Of a stretch of 64,000 nucleotides of DNA, positions 25,553 to 35,113 are shown piece by piece. Within the stretch, counting starts at the first letter, position 1. Every line of letters starts with the position of its first letter. Where the stretch lies: the NCBI GenBank assembly GCA_963706785.1, contig CAVPNJ010000004.1, forward strand, positions 733,424 to 797,423, in the 5' to 3' direction. A program made the position numbers and the translations under genes. Under the pieces are notes generated by a model. It ran no database searches, was not told the DNA's origin, and saw only the letters and a program-made list of their open reading frames with translations. The stretch is from Pollutimonas sp963706785. Its GTDB lineage: Bacteria; Pseudomonadota; Gammaproteobacteria; Burkholderiales; Burkholderiaceae_B.

Positions 25553-26839
25553 CTACGAGACCGCCTCTCCGCATGCGACGCCAGAAGCCCATGCCCATTG
25601 GAAGTTATAGCCGCCCAGCCAGCCGGTCACATCGACTGCCTCGCCAATGAAATATAGGCCTGGAACGGTGCTGGCTTCCATCGTCTTTTGGTTCAGGCCG
25701 CGGGTATCCACACCGCCACGCATCACTTCGGCTTTCTTGTAGCCCGCAGTGCCGCCGGGAATCAAAGACCAAAGGTGAATGTGGCCAGCCAATTGCCGCA
25801 GCATCTTGTCCGGAACGTCAGCCAAGCGTAGCGAGCCGGCGTCTTTACCAAGCTCTTCAATATTGGCCAGCCACTGATCGGCCAAACGCTTGGGCCATAA
25901 GCCAGCGAGCACGGTGCTGAGTTGTTGGCGGCTGCCCGATTTAGCCGTCAGAAGGTCGCGTTCCAGATCCTGGTGCGGCGCCAGATCGATATGGATGGGT
26001 TCGCCAGGATTCCAGAAACTGGAAATTTGCAGAATCGCCGGGCCGGATAAGCCTCTATGGGTAAATAAAAGGTCTTCCAGAAATTCGGTTTGCTGCCGCG
26101 CCCCCTTGCCCGATGTCTTGCGCTTGCCCGACGCGGCTTCTTGTACTGGCGGATGGCCGCTACCTGCGCCAACCGTCAAGTCGTTCTTCACCTTAACTTC
26201 CAGCGCCACACCGCTAAGCGTCGAGAATGGTTCCCATGCGTGGCTATCGAAAGTCAACGGCACCAGCGCCGGGCGCGGCTCAACGACTTTCAGACCGAAC
26301 TGCCGCGCGATGCCCAGCGCAAAATCGGTCGCTCCCAATTGTGGAATCGCCATCCCGCCTGTCGCCACCACGAGCTGACGGGCAGAGATATTGCCCTGAG
26401 AAGTGCGCAACAAGAAGGTATCCTGGTCGCGGCTAATGTCGCTCACCGAACAAGGCATGCGCCAGGCAACGCGTCCATCGTCACACTCACGTTTGAGCAT
26501 GGTGATGATGTCCTCGCTGGACTCGTCGCAGAACAGCTGACCACGGTGTTTTTCATGCCAGCGGATTCCGTGCTTTTCGACCAGGTCGATAAAGTCGCGC
26601 GGGCTGTAAGCCGCTAGCGCCGAACGGCAGAAATGCGGGTTCTGCGACAGAAAGTTGGCAGGCGTTGTGCCGATATTGGTGAAATTGCAGCGCCCGCCAC
26701 CCGAAATGCGTATTTTCTCGGCCAGTTTTGTGGCGTGATCGATAAGCACAACGCGCAGGCCCCGCTGTCCGGCGACAGCGGCGGCCATCATGCCCGCCGC
26801 CCCCGCGCCGATTACTGCAACATCAAAACTGGTTGCCAC
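25553..26839 (-). CDS. NAD(P)/FAD-dependent oxidoreductase, HI0933/YhiN family
   Basis: A 428-residue flavoprotein with an N-terminal dinucleotide-binding motif (VIGAGAAGMMAAAVAGQRG) followed by KIRISGGGRCNFTN, the family signature. It ends in the conserved FIGEAVDVTGWLGGYNFQWAWASG. The family is widespread and its physiological reaction is largely undefined; some members act as flavin-dependent reductases. It lies 5 bp after the decarboxylase stop and may be cotranscribed with it. Confidence 0.9.
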   Translation of the reverse strand: MATSFDVAVIGAGAAGMMAAAVAGQRGLRVVLIDHATKLAEKIRISGGGRCNFTNIGTTPANFLSQNPHFCRSALAAYSPRDFIDLVEKHGIRWHEKHRGQLFCDESSEDIITMLKRECDDGRVAWRMPCSVSDISRDQDTFLLRTSQGNISARQLVVATGGMAIPQLGATDFALGIARQFGLKVVEPRPALVPLTFDSHAWEPFSTLSGVALEVKVKNDLTVGAGSGHPPVQEAASGKRKTSGKGARQQTEFLEDLLFTHRGLSGPAILQISSFWNPGEPIHIDLAPHQDLERDLLTAKSGSRQQLSTVLAGLWPKRLADQWLANIEELGKDAGSLRLADVPDKMLRQLAGHIHLWSLIPGGTAGYKKAEVMRGGVDTRGLNQKTMEASTVPGLYFIGEAVDVTGWLGGYNFQWAWASGVACGEAVS

Positions 26840-26844
26840 GCGCG

Positions 26845-29106
26845 CTATTCTTCCTTGATGCAGTCAACGTAATAGCGGTCGGCGCCTTGCTCGTCCGTAT
26901 CATGAGCCAAGCCATGAACGTAAGTTTCAAAGCCAGGAAACTTCGCATTGAATTCCCGCGCAAACTGCAGGTAATTGACAATACGGCTATTGAAACGCTC
27001 GCCCGGGATCAACAAAGGAATACCGGGAGGATACGGCGTAAGCAGCACGCCTGTGACCCGACCTTCCAGGTTGTCGATTGAAACCCGCTCGGCCTCACGG
27101 TGAGCCATTTTCGCGTAGGCGTCTGAAGGCTTCATCGCGGGGACCATGTCGCTGGTGTAGACCTCGGTTGTCAGGCGGGCCAAATCGTATTTGCGATAGG
27201 TTTCGTGAATCTGCTGACACAGATCGCGCATACCCATTTTTTCGTAGATGCGGTATTGCTTGCAGAAGTCAGGCAATATGCGCCACAAAGGCTGGTTACG
27301 ATCGTAATCGTCCTTGAACTGTTGAAGCGCGGTAAGCAAGGTGTTCCAGCGCCCCTTCGTAATTCCTATCGTGAATAGAATGAAGAAGGAATACAGGCCT
27401 GTTTTTTCGATGACCACACCGTGCTCGGCCAGGTATTTGGATACCAGCGCCGCCGGGATACCGGTTTCGGCAAAGGTTCCGGAAATATCCAGGCCGGGGG
27501 TGACCACCGTTGCCTTGATCGGGTCGAGCATGTTGAAGTCTTCGGCCAAGTCGCCGAAACCATGCCATTCGTCGCCGGACACCAGAAGCCAGTCGTCGCG
27601 ATTGCCTATGCCATCGGACACCAGGCGATTTGGGCCCCAGACCTTGAACCACCAATCGTTTCTACCGAATTCGGATTCCACTTTGCGCATGGCGCGCCGG
27701 AAATCCAGTGCTTCCGAGATGCTTTCTTCGACCAAGGCGGTTCCGCCGGGAGGTTCCATCATGGCGGCCGCCACGTCGCAGGACGCAATAATGGCGTACT
27801 GTGGCGAGGTGGAGGTATGCATCAGATACGCTTCATTGAACACGTTGCGATCGAGCTTACGGTTGGCCGAATCCTGCACCAGAATTTGCGAAGCCTGCGA
27901 CAAGCCTGCCAGCAGCTTGTGCGTGGAGTGCGTAGCGAACACCATGGCGTCTTCGCTACGTGGCCGATTTTCACCGATGGCGTGCATATCTTTGTAGAAG
28001 TCATGGAATGCCGCATGCGGCAGCCACGCCTCGTCGAAATGCAAAGTGTCGATTTCCGACCCCAGCTTTTCTTTGATCATCTCGACGTTGTATATCACCC
28101 CATCGTAGGTGCTTTGCGTAAGCGTCAGAATACGAGGCTTCTTGTTCTTTGCATTGCGCGCAAACGGGTTCGCTTCGATCTTCTTGCGAATATTCTCGGG
28201 GTCGAACTCTTCGAGCGGAATCGGTCCGATAATGCCCAAGTGGTTACGCGTCGGACGTAAGAACACCGGAATGGCGCCTGTCATGGTAATGGCGTGCAAT
28301 ATCGACTTGTGGCAATTGCGGTCGATAACCACCACGTCGTCTGAAGCCACGTTGGCATGCCAAACAATCTTGTTAGACGTAGACGTGCCGTTGGTCACGA
28401 AAAAGCAGTGATCCGCGTGAAAGATGCGCGCAGCATTCAGTTCGGATTCTGCGATAGGGCCCGTATGATCCAGCAACTGACCTAATTCGTCTACCGCGTT
28501 ACAAACGTCGGCGCGCAGCATGTTCTCGCCGAAAAACTGGTGAAACATCTGCCCCACCGGGCTTTTCAGGAAGGCCACACCGCCGGAGTGGCCGGGGCAG
28601 TGCCACGAATAAGAACCATCGGATGCGTACTTGACCAGTTCACGGAAAAAAGGCGGCGCCAAGCCATCAAGGTAAGCCCGGGCTTCGCGAATAATATGCC
28701 GCGCCACAAATTCGGGAGTGTCCTCGAACATGTGGATGAAACCATGCAATTCGCGCAGGATGTCGTTGGGAATATGCTGCGATGTGCGCGTTTCGCCGTA
28801 CAGATAGATAGGGATTTCTTCGTTACGAAAACGCAGTTCGCCTATGAAGGAACGCAGATTCTTGATCGCATTGGCTACGTCTTCCGGGGAGTCGACGTCG
28901 AATTCCTCATCGTCGATCGACAATATGAACGCGCTCGCGCGGCTTTGCTGCTGCGCAAACGAGCTAAGGTCGCCATAACTGGTAACACCCAAGACCTCGA
29001 CGCCTTCGGTTTCTATGGCCGCAGCCAGGGCACGGATGCCAAAACCGGAAGCGTTCTCGGAACGATAGTCTTCATCGATAATGACAATGGGAAAACGAAA
29101 TTTCAT
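26845..29106 (-). CDS. Orn/Lys/Arg decarboxylase
   Basis: A 753-residue fold-type I PLP decarboxylase with the N-terminal receiver-like wing domain (VIIDEDYRSENASGFGIRAL), the large PLP domain, and a C-terminal domain. Key motifs are SWHCPGHSGG, FVTNGTSTSNKIV, DRNCHKS, LHFDEAWLPHAAFH and the Schiff-base lysine in ATHSTHKLLAGLSQ. It removes CO2 from lysine, ornithine or arginine to give a polyamine precursor. The substrate cannot be chosen from these motifs. Length matches the inducible AdiA/LdcC class. It follows dcd by 13 bp, a neighbourhood common in Burkholderiales, so a biosynthetic or acid-stress role are both possible. Confidence 0.93.
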   Translation of the reverse strand: MKFRFPIVIIDEDYRSENASGFGIRALAAAIETEGVEVLGVTSYGDLSSFAQQQSRASAFILSIDDEEFDVDSPEDVANAIKNLRSFIGELRFRNEEIPIYLYGETRTSQHIPNDILRELHGFIHMFEDTPEFVARHIIREARAYLDGLAPPFFRELVKYASDGSYSWHCPGHSGGVAFLKSPVGQMFHQFFGENMLRADVCNAVDELGQLLDHTGPIAESELNAARIFHADHCFFVTNGTSTSNKIVWHANVASDDVVVIDRNCHKSILHAITMTGAIPVFLRPTRNHLGIIGPIPLEEFDPENIRKKIEANPFARNAKNKKPRILTLTQSTYDGVIYNVEMIKEKLGSEIDTLHFDEAWLPHAAFHDFYKDMHAIGENRPRSEDAMVFATHSTHKLLAGLSQASQILVQDSANRKLDRNVFNEAYLMHTSTSPQYAIIASCDVAAAMMEPPGGTALVEESISEALDFRRAMRKVESEFGRNDWWFKVWGPNRLVSDGIGNRDDWLLVSGDEWHGFGDLAEDFNMLDPIKATVVTPGLDISGTFAETGIPAALVSKYLAEHGVVIEKTGLYSFFILFTIGITKGRWNTLLTALQQFKDDYDRNQPLWRILPDFCKQYRIYEKMGMRDLCQQIHETYRKYDLARLTTEVYTSDMVPAMKPSDAYAKMAHREAERVSIDNLEGRVTGVLLTPYPPGIPLLIPGERFNSRIVNYLQFAREFNAKFPGFETYVHGLAHDTDEQGADRYYVDCIKEE

Positions 29107-29119
29107 GCAATAGCTCCTG

Positions 29120-29683
29120 CTAGGTGCGAGGTAGGGTCACACCAACTTGACCCTGATACTTGCCGCCACGATCACGGTACGAGGTTTCACAAACCTCATC
29201 GCCTTCGAAAAACAGCATTTGAGCGCAGCCCTCACCCGCATAGATCTTGGCTGGCAAAGGTGTAGTGTTGGAAAATTCCAGGGTGACGTGGCCTTCCCAT
29301 TCGGGTTCCAGGGGGGTCACGTTCACGATAATGCCGCAACGGGCGTATGTACTTTTGCCTAGGCAAATAGTAAGAATACTCCTGGGAATACGGAAATATT
29401 CAACGGTGCGGGCCAGAGCGAACGAATTCGGCGGAATAATGCATACATCGCCTTCGAAATCGACAAAAGATTTCTCGTCGAACGCCTTGGGGTCGACGAT
29501 GGTCGAATTGATATTGGTGAAAATCTTGAATTCTCTGGCACAGCGAACATCGTAACCATAACTGCTGGTTCCGTAGCTGACAATACGATTGCCACTTTGC
29601 GAACGCACCTGATCCGCTTCGAATGGTTCGATCATACCTGCTGCGGCAGCGCGCCGAATCCAGCCATCATGTTTTATGCTCAT
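29120..29683 (-). CDS. dcd: dCTP deaminase
   Basis: A 187-residue trimeric enzyme converting dCTP to dUTP, which feeds dTMP synthesis. It has the family motifs SYGYDVRCAREFKIFTN, CIIPPNSFALARTVEY, the catalytic GKSTYARCGIIVNVTPLEPEWEGHV, and a C-terminal GGKYQGQVGVTLPRT. Start MSIKHDGWI and length match other beta-proteobacterial Dcd. It is the first gene of the dcd-decarboxylase-flavoprotein run on the minus strand. The product pathway needs thymidylate synthase, which is broken at the only locus visible here. Confidence 0.96.
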   Translation of the reverse strand: MSIKHDGWIRRAAAAGMIEPFEADQVRSQSGNRIVSYGTSSYGYDVRCAREFKIFTNINSTIVDPKAFDEKSFVDFEGDVCIIPPNSFALARTVEYFRIPRSILTICLGKSTYARCGIIVNVTPLEPEWEGHVTLEFSNTTPLPAKIYAGEGCAQMLFFEGDEVCETSYRDRGGKYQGQVGVTLPRT

Positions 29684-29761
29684 AGCCTTGACCTTATTAG
29701 ATTGGCGCGTATTTTATCGCTCTTGTGCGTCGAAATTATTTGCGCGGAAAAAAACAAAAAA

Positions 29762-32700
29762 TTAGTCCCTTGAGAACCAGCGATACACCAGCGCCAGCCC
29801 GTTTATGGTTCCAGCGCTGATCTCGACCGTCAGCCCACGCGCCAGCTGGTAGGCCGCCCGACCGACCGAGCCGGTATCGGACAGTGCCTGCTGCGCGCTT
29901 AGCGTAACGCCGTTGGAAAGCTTCTTGCTGACCGAAATGAACTTACGTTCGATATCGCTCGTGCCGCTGTCCAGCCTGCTGACCACGGTCTCTGCAGGCA
30001 GGATGCTGGCCACACTTCCCAGTTGGCCCGACTTGACGCTGACTTCATCGATGCCGAACCTGCGGTAAAAAGGTTCGCCGCTACCCAGGAAAGAAGTGCC
30101 CACCGAAAGCAACAGCGCCATGTCACCGCCGGATTCGTCGGCAGCGTGCCCCATCAACAGCCACGACAGCTTCTCGATCTCGCTTACAGCCGGGTACGAT
30201 ACCAGGTCGATGCGAGGCCGCTTTGCCGTGCCTACTACGCGCACCCCTGCCTCGACCGGCAGGCCGGTGCGCAATGCTTCGATATCCAGGACCGGGCTGG
30301 TAATGTCGCCCTGGAAAGTCACCGTACCGCGACGCAGCTGCAAGCGCTGTCCATAAATTTCGATGGCGCCGCCACGCGTTCTTAACGCGCCGATTCCAGT
30401 CAGTTTGCCGTCGTGCATTGACACGTGCATCTTGCCAACCAGACCCGAATTAACGCCATATCCCGTCAAATAAACCCTGCGACCCAGGTCGACGTCCAGA
30501 TCCATCGACATATCCACCGGGGCGCTGACAGTTTTTTTCTCCTCGCCTTTACGAAGCACCACGACATCGCCGTCTACCGTAGGAATCCCGCCCAGCATAT
30601 CCAGATCGAACCAACCCGCGTCGGCGATTATCGAACCGGTAATGGCCATTTTGGGAAGCTCGGCCGCGACCCGCAATTTGCCGGAAATCATGGCGTAGCG
30701 ATCCGAGCGCTGCAAAATCGGGTAACGGTAGAAATCGACGTCCACATTCCCGCTGGAGTCGAACAGATTCCACTCGCCGAGAATCGTCAAGCTGCCGCCC
30801 TTGGCTTCGGGATTAGTGCGCAGCCATTCTGCCGTGCGCCACTCTTTAGGTTCGACCCGCAACCTCGCAGGAAAGCTCAGGCTATCAAGAATAAGTTTCT
30901 CGCCCTGCAATCTGGCAGACAGCGTGCCGTCGAGCAGTCGTACGCCATCGTCGATCCGAACAAAGCGAATCTTCTGGCCGGAAATCGTACCGCTGCTGTC
31001 CCAAGTGCCGTTGGGACGGCTTTCCAGTTGGACGTTTGCCCTGACGGCGCCGCCCAGCTCGGTGGCGTCGCCCAGAAACAGGCTGGTCCAGCCGAGGTCT
31101 TCGATGTCGGCGTTTATCTTCACCGTCTTCGTATCTTTGGGCTCAAGCACCGGGGCCCCGCCCGGCGTGGCATGGAGAAGGGTGCTGGCACTCGCTGAAA
31201 GGCTGCCCATTTTTGCGGTTCGCAGCTGCAGGTCGGCCGTAAGACGGCTGGTGGAAGCATTACTGCGCTTGGCATTGATATCCAGCTTGAAGAGCTGCAA
31301 GCCTAAGGGAAACGCGGGCTCGGCAGGAACCATTATGTCGCCGGACAACCGTTCAATATGCGCCTGACCCTCCAGGGCACCGGCAAACCTCAGATTCCAG
31401 TTCATACCCAGGACGATTCGTGACAGGTCATCGCCCTGGTTTGCTTTTATCTTTACCTTGCCCCGTTCCTTCTCTTCTTTGTCCTCAACATTCAATTTCT
31501 TACGCAGTTGGGAAATCAGCCTCGGAGAAATTGCCAGTTTGGCTATAGCGCCCTGCGTCTCCCAGCGCCCAGGTCCACCGCGAGACCCTTCGTGATTAAG
31601 AACGAAAAGCTGCTGCGACGACATCGTGAACTGGAGTTCGCTGCGACCTACCTGCCACTGCCAGGCCGGGGCGGCAACGCCAGGCAGAAAACTGACGTCG
31701 GTAGCAGCGCCTACACGTAAGCCCAGGCCAGCGTGGTCGACCTTCAAGGTCGATATGCGGGCGCGCCAGCCTTCGGCGCCATCTCGTTCCGTGGCCCCCT
31801 TGCCCCATTTGCCGTCCAAAGATACCTCTAGATCTATCGGCGCACTGCCAATTTCTTGCTGCTTACTCTTGGACGGCGTATACCGCGCGGTCAGATTTGC
31901 CTTATGGCTGGAGAGCGACCCGGCAACCTCGCCCTGCAAGCGCGCGCCGCCCGGCAGATCCGGCCAGAATGCGGCCAAATCGGGCGCTACTAAATTAAGT
32001 TTCAGACCACGGTCGGCGACACCCAACGAGCCGTTCGCCTGTAGCTGGTTCTTGCCCAACACCAAGTCCATATCCAACGCGGTCAATTGCAAACCCCGCC
32101 ACGAAAGCGACGGCCCAGCGCTTACCGCCGCGCCAGTGGATTGCGCCGCTCCGGGCGCGGGTGCTGAGTTGACGATTTTGCCTTTAAGCCGGCCTGATAA
32201 GGCTTGCTTGTTCCAGCGCGAATCATCTGCAAAAACCAAGGCCACCTCGGCGTCCAGCACATCCGTATGATCACGTAGCTGAATATCGAAGTCCCCGGAC
32301 GCCGTAATAACTGCCGGTGGTATAGAGGGCCCCACAAGCTGGCCAATATCGAGCTTGTCGGTGCGAAGTGCTCCGACGATCCTATCCAGAGTCACCTTAT
32401 CGTCGGTGCTCGACGTCCAATCCACATTGCCGTGCAGCGATGAGCCATCTGCCAGCTGCAACGCGACGACCGCATCCTTTAGCGGGAAAGCCGCAAGCGG
32501 AGTCAGCGACGCGTTGGCGTCCAGGCTCATTCCCTGGCCCGAGCCTTCGACCGCCACTTTCAGCGCATCTATGGTGCCGTCAATGCGAGTATCAATGTCC
32601 AGCGTACATGGCTCAGGTTCCGTCGACGCGGACACCTTATTCCCATTTGGCAAGGTAGGCAGGTACCGGCGCGCGCATAGCGGCGAGTCCGCGGTAAGGC

Positions 32701-33340
32701 CGGTGGCCTGGGTGGTGAAGTGGGCCTGCAAAGGCCAAGGTTCCTGCAGGCTCAAGACCTTTGCCTCGCCCTGGAATTCGGCATGAACCAGCTCGTGCCC
32801 CAGTTCAAGGCTTTGCAATACCAACTGCGCGCCTTCATCGTCAAGCGCAAGCGAAGAGGCCAGATTCTGAATGCTGACCGGAACCTGCTCGCCATTCTGC
32901 CGCACAATCAATTCGTCTACCGCGAGCCGGTCAATGGCGACACGCAGGGGCAAAGCCGGCATTTTGAACGGCTCGCCCGGCGTTTTATCGGGTGAACTGG
33001 CAAGATCCACCGAGACCACATTCGCCGAGATGTCTTGCACATGCAAACGCCGTTCCAATAGCTCGGGCCAACGAACTTGCAAGTTAAAGCTATCCAGCTT
33101 CACAGTGACATTGGGCAACGCAAGGGAAAAAGCGTCAACATGCAGGCCTTCCCATATGGTTCCCGAAACCCCGCTGACTTCGCCGTCCAGTTGTTCAACC
33201 GCGGTGACCAAGGCCCAACGGCTGCCCGATGGCGTACCCAATGCCCAGTACAGAAAACTGCAGCCGACCAGAACCAGCAAGAAAATGACGGGGCCGATCC
33301 AGATGAAGATGGAGCGCAGAATGCGCAACGGCAGACTCAA
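29762..33340 (-). CDS. tamB: Translocation and assembly module subunit TamB
   Basis: A 1192-residue protein with an N-terminal signal anchor (hydrophobic residues of about 8-32) and a very long beta-rich periplasmic region. It ends in the conserved C-terminal TamB (DUF490) domain, visible as VRVVGTAKRPRIDLVSYPAVSEIEKLSWLLMG and the terminal LTVEISAGTINGLALVYRW. TamB spans the periplasm, interacts with TamA, and is implicated in outer-membrane protein assembly and phospholipid transport. Its start overlaps the tamA stop by 4 bp, showing translational coupling. Length is normal (E. coli 1259). Confidence 0.94.
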   Translation of the reverse strand: MSLPLRILRSIFIWIGPVIFLLVLVGCSFLYWALGTPSGSRWALVTAVEQLDGEVSGVSGTIWEGLHVDAFSLALPNVTVKLDSFNLQVRWPELLERRLHVQDISANVVSVDLASSPDKTPGEPFKMPALPLRVAIDRLAVDELIVRQNGEQVPVSIQNLASSLALDDEGAQLVLQSLELGHELVHAEFQGEAKVLSLQEPWPLQAHFTTQATGLTADSPLCARRYLPTLPNGNKVSASTEPEPCTLDIDTRIDGTIDALKVAVEGSGQGMSLDANASLTPLAAFPLKDAVVALQLADGSSLHGNVDWTSSTDDKVTLDRIVGALRTDKLDIGQLVGPSIPPAVITASGDFDIQLRDHTDVLDAEVALVFADDSRWNKQALSGRLKGKIVNSAPAPGAAQSTGAAVSAGPSLSWRGLQLTALDMDLVLGKNQLQANGSLGVADRGLKLNLVAPDLAAFWPDLPGGARLQGEVAGSLSSHKANLTARYTPSKSKQQEIGSAPIDLEVSLDGKWGKGATERDGAEGWRARISTLKVDHAGLGLRVGAATDVSFLPGVAAPAWQWQVGRSELQFTMSSQQLFVLNHEGSRGGPGRWETQGAIAKLAISPRLISQLRKKLNVEDKEEKERGKVKIKANQGDDLSRIVLGMNWNLRFAGALEGQAHIERLSGDIMVPAEPAFPLGLQLFKLDINAKRSNASTSRLTADLQLRTAKMGSLSASASTLLHATPGGAPVLEPKDTKTVKINADIEDLGWTSLFLGDATELGGAVRANVQLESRPNGTWDSSGTISGQKIRFVRIDDGVRLLDGTLSARLQGEKLILDSLSFPARLRVEPKEWRTAEWLRTNPEAKGGSLTILGEWNLFDSSGNVDVDFYRYPILQRSDRYAMISGKLRVAAELPKMAITGSIIADAGWFDLDMLGGIPTVDGDVVVLRKGEEKKTVSAPVDMSMDLDVDLGRRVYLTGYGVNSGLVGKMHVSMHDGKLTGIGALRTRGGAIEIYGQRLQLRRGTVTFQGDITSPVLDIEALRTGLPVEAGVRVVGTAKRPRIDLVSYPAVSEIEKLSWLLMGHAADESGGDMALLLSVGTSFLGSGEPFYRRFGIDEVSVKSGQLGSVASILPAETVVSRLDSGTSDIERKFISVSKKLSNGVTLSAQQALSDTGSVGRAAYQLARGLTVEISAGTINGLALVYRWFSRD

Positions 33341-35109
33341 AATGCAATACCCAGGGAGAAGTGCAAGCGCAAGCGACGATCTCGCTGCCCATACGCAACG
33401 TCGACAAAGAACGGCCCCGCAGGCGTTCGAACAGCCAGGCCAAGGCCGTAGCCTAGTGCCACATCCATTTGCCCGAACGACTCGGCGGCATCGCCTGCGT
33501 CGACAAAAAAGTTCATGCCCAACTGCTCGGTAATGTAATGGGTGTATTCGATACTGGCGACCGCCAGCGCCGGCGCCCCAATGACAGCGTCGCCGCTTTC
33601 CAGCCCAATACTTTGGTATTTATACCCCCGAATTGAACGGGCGCCCCCAGTGCGGTAGCCAAAGTCTTGGGGAAGGCGCGTGGTATTTGACCATACTTTG
33701 CCGACCTCGCCGCGCACGGTCAGCACATCGCGCGGACCGACGGGCCACCACTTTTGCATGCGCAAACTGGAACGATAGAAGGGCTCGCCCTTGTCCAAGG
33801 TAACGCCAGCGCCCAGGCCCACATCAATCAGGTTTCCTTCACGCGGATCGTACTTCTTGTCGACATCGCGGCGCAACCACTGCCAAGTACCCACCAGCGT
33901 AGGCACCTCGAAGTTCTCGGCACCGCTGATCCTGGTCTTGTCATACGCGGCAGTCAGCCCCCACAAGGTTTCGTACTCAACCCTGCTGTTGCCTGCCGCC
34001 TTACGTTCCTGCTTGCGTTTCCAACCGAGGCCGACGCGCGTGTTATCAAGCCCCTCGATGTCGGAATGGTCATACAGCACGCCGACGCTATCTATATATC
34101 CCTTACGCGTAGGCGGCAGATATACGTCATAAAATACGCGCTGACGATTTTTGTCGATGCCCAAACCGGTCTCTATCCAGACGGGCTTACCGAAGACCAC
34201 ATTCTGCCGGTACAAGCCTTCGACACCCACGCCATTATCGCTATCCACCGACAAAGACGAGGTGAACCGGCGAGCCGGCGCTTCGGAGACCTGGACTCGC
34301 AATGGAAGCTGCAGTTCGCCATTGGGCAACTTTGTTTGCGTGGCTGGCGTTTGATCAAGCGTGACAAAGGCGCCTCGAAAGAAGGAAGTCAATTGCAAAG
34401 ACTGCTGCCAGTCATCCAGCTGGTCCTGATCGTAGGGATCGCCTGGGCTGTACTGGATGTATCGGTCGATGAGTTGGGGCGGGACCCTTTTCAGACCGAT
34501 CACAGTCATCTCGCCAAGCCGCACACGCGGACCGCTTTCTACGTCGACAGCAAGGTCGGCCTTGGACGTTTCGGCGTTAACCGTCGCCTGGGTTTTGGTC
34601 AAGCGGGCGAAGAAGAAGTCCTTGCGACTGACGTTGTCGAGCACAGCGGCCTTGGCCTTGCTCCAAGACTCGTTGATGAAGGGCATGCCTTTATCGAGCG
34701 GCCAGTCTTCCTTCAGCGTCCGCACCCGGGATTCGAACTCGGGACGGGTAATCTGGCCGCTGAAATTAAGCTCGACATTGTCAACATGCGTGATAGGGCC
34801 GGGTTCAATAATGATGTCCCAGATCTCTGCTGCCGAGCCCTCGCTGACCTCGAGTGTGACGTTCGGCGAGTAATATCCTTGCGTTTCCAAAGCTGAAAGC
34901 GTCGCTTCCCGAGCGCGCCGCCGCAGTCGAGAAACTTCGCCGCCATCTTGATCTTCAGCCAGCCGCGTAATGGCTGCAATCGCACTGTTGATCGATTGCA
35001 AAGCGGCCGGTGAAACACCACCCGGGTCGACAATGACCTCGGGCCGGGCTGCGTACGCGTTATGCGCAAGCCCCATCAACAGCACCAAGCAAGTAACGCC
35101 AAGCCGCAT
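33337..35109 (-). CDS. tamA: Outer-membrane TamA (Omp85 family)
   Basis: A 590-residue Omp85 protein. It has a signal peptide (residues 1-20, ending in NAYA), three POTRA domains over about residues 25-270, and a 16-strand barrel with GGARSIRGYKYQSIG, the lid-lock VRGF-like motif, ending in RLRLHFSLGIAF with a terminal aromatic. It works with TamB in outer-membrane biogenesis. It starts 4 bp after the mrp stop on the same strand, so mrp, tamA and tamB read as one operon. Confidence 0.93.
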   Translation of the reverse strand: MRLGVTCLVLLMGLAHNAYAARPEVIVDPGGVSPAALQSINSAIAAITRLAEDQDGGEVSRLRRRAREATLSALETQGYYSPNVTLEVSEGSAAEIWDIIIEPGPITHVDNVELNFSGQITRPEFESRVRTLKEDWPLDKGMPFINESWSKAKAAVLDNVSRKDFFFARLTKTQATVNAETSKADLAVDVESGPRVRLGEMTVIGLKRVPPQLIDRYIQYSPGDPYDQDQLDDWQQSLQLTSFFRGAFVTLDQTPATQTKLPNGELQLPLRVQVSEAPARRFTSSLSVDSDNGVGVEGLYRQNVVFGKPVWIETGLGIDKNRQRVFYDVYLPPTRKGYIDSVGVLYDHSDIEGLDNTRVGLGWKRKQERKAAGNSRVEYETLWGLTAAYDKTRISGAENFEVPTLVGTWQWLRRDVDKKYDPREGNLIDVGLGAGVTLDKGEPFYRSSLRMQKWWPVGPRDVLTVRGEVGKVWSNTTRLPQDFGYRTGGARSIRGYKYQSIGLESGDAVIGAPALAVASIEYTHYITEQLGMNFFVDAGDAAESFGQMDVALGYGLGLAVRTPAGPFFVDVAYGQRDRRLRLHFSLGIAF

Positions 35110-35113
35110 TAAG

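Noticed and set aside
33754..34896. 380-codon plus-strand open frame inside tamA
   Set aside because: It is antisense to the TamA barrel, with no recognisable domain and no ribosome binding site.
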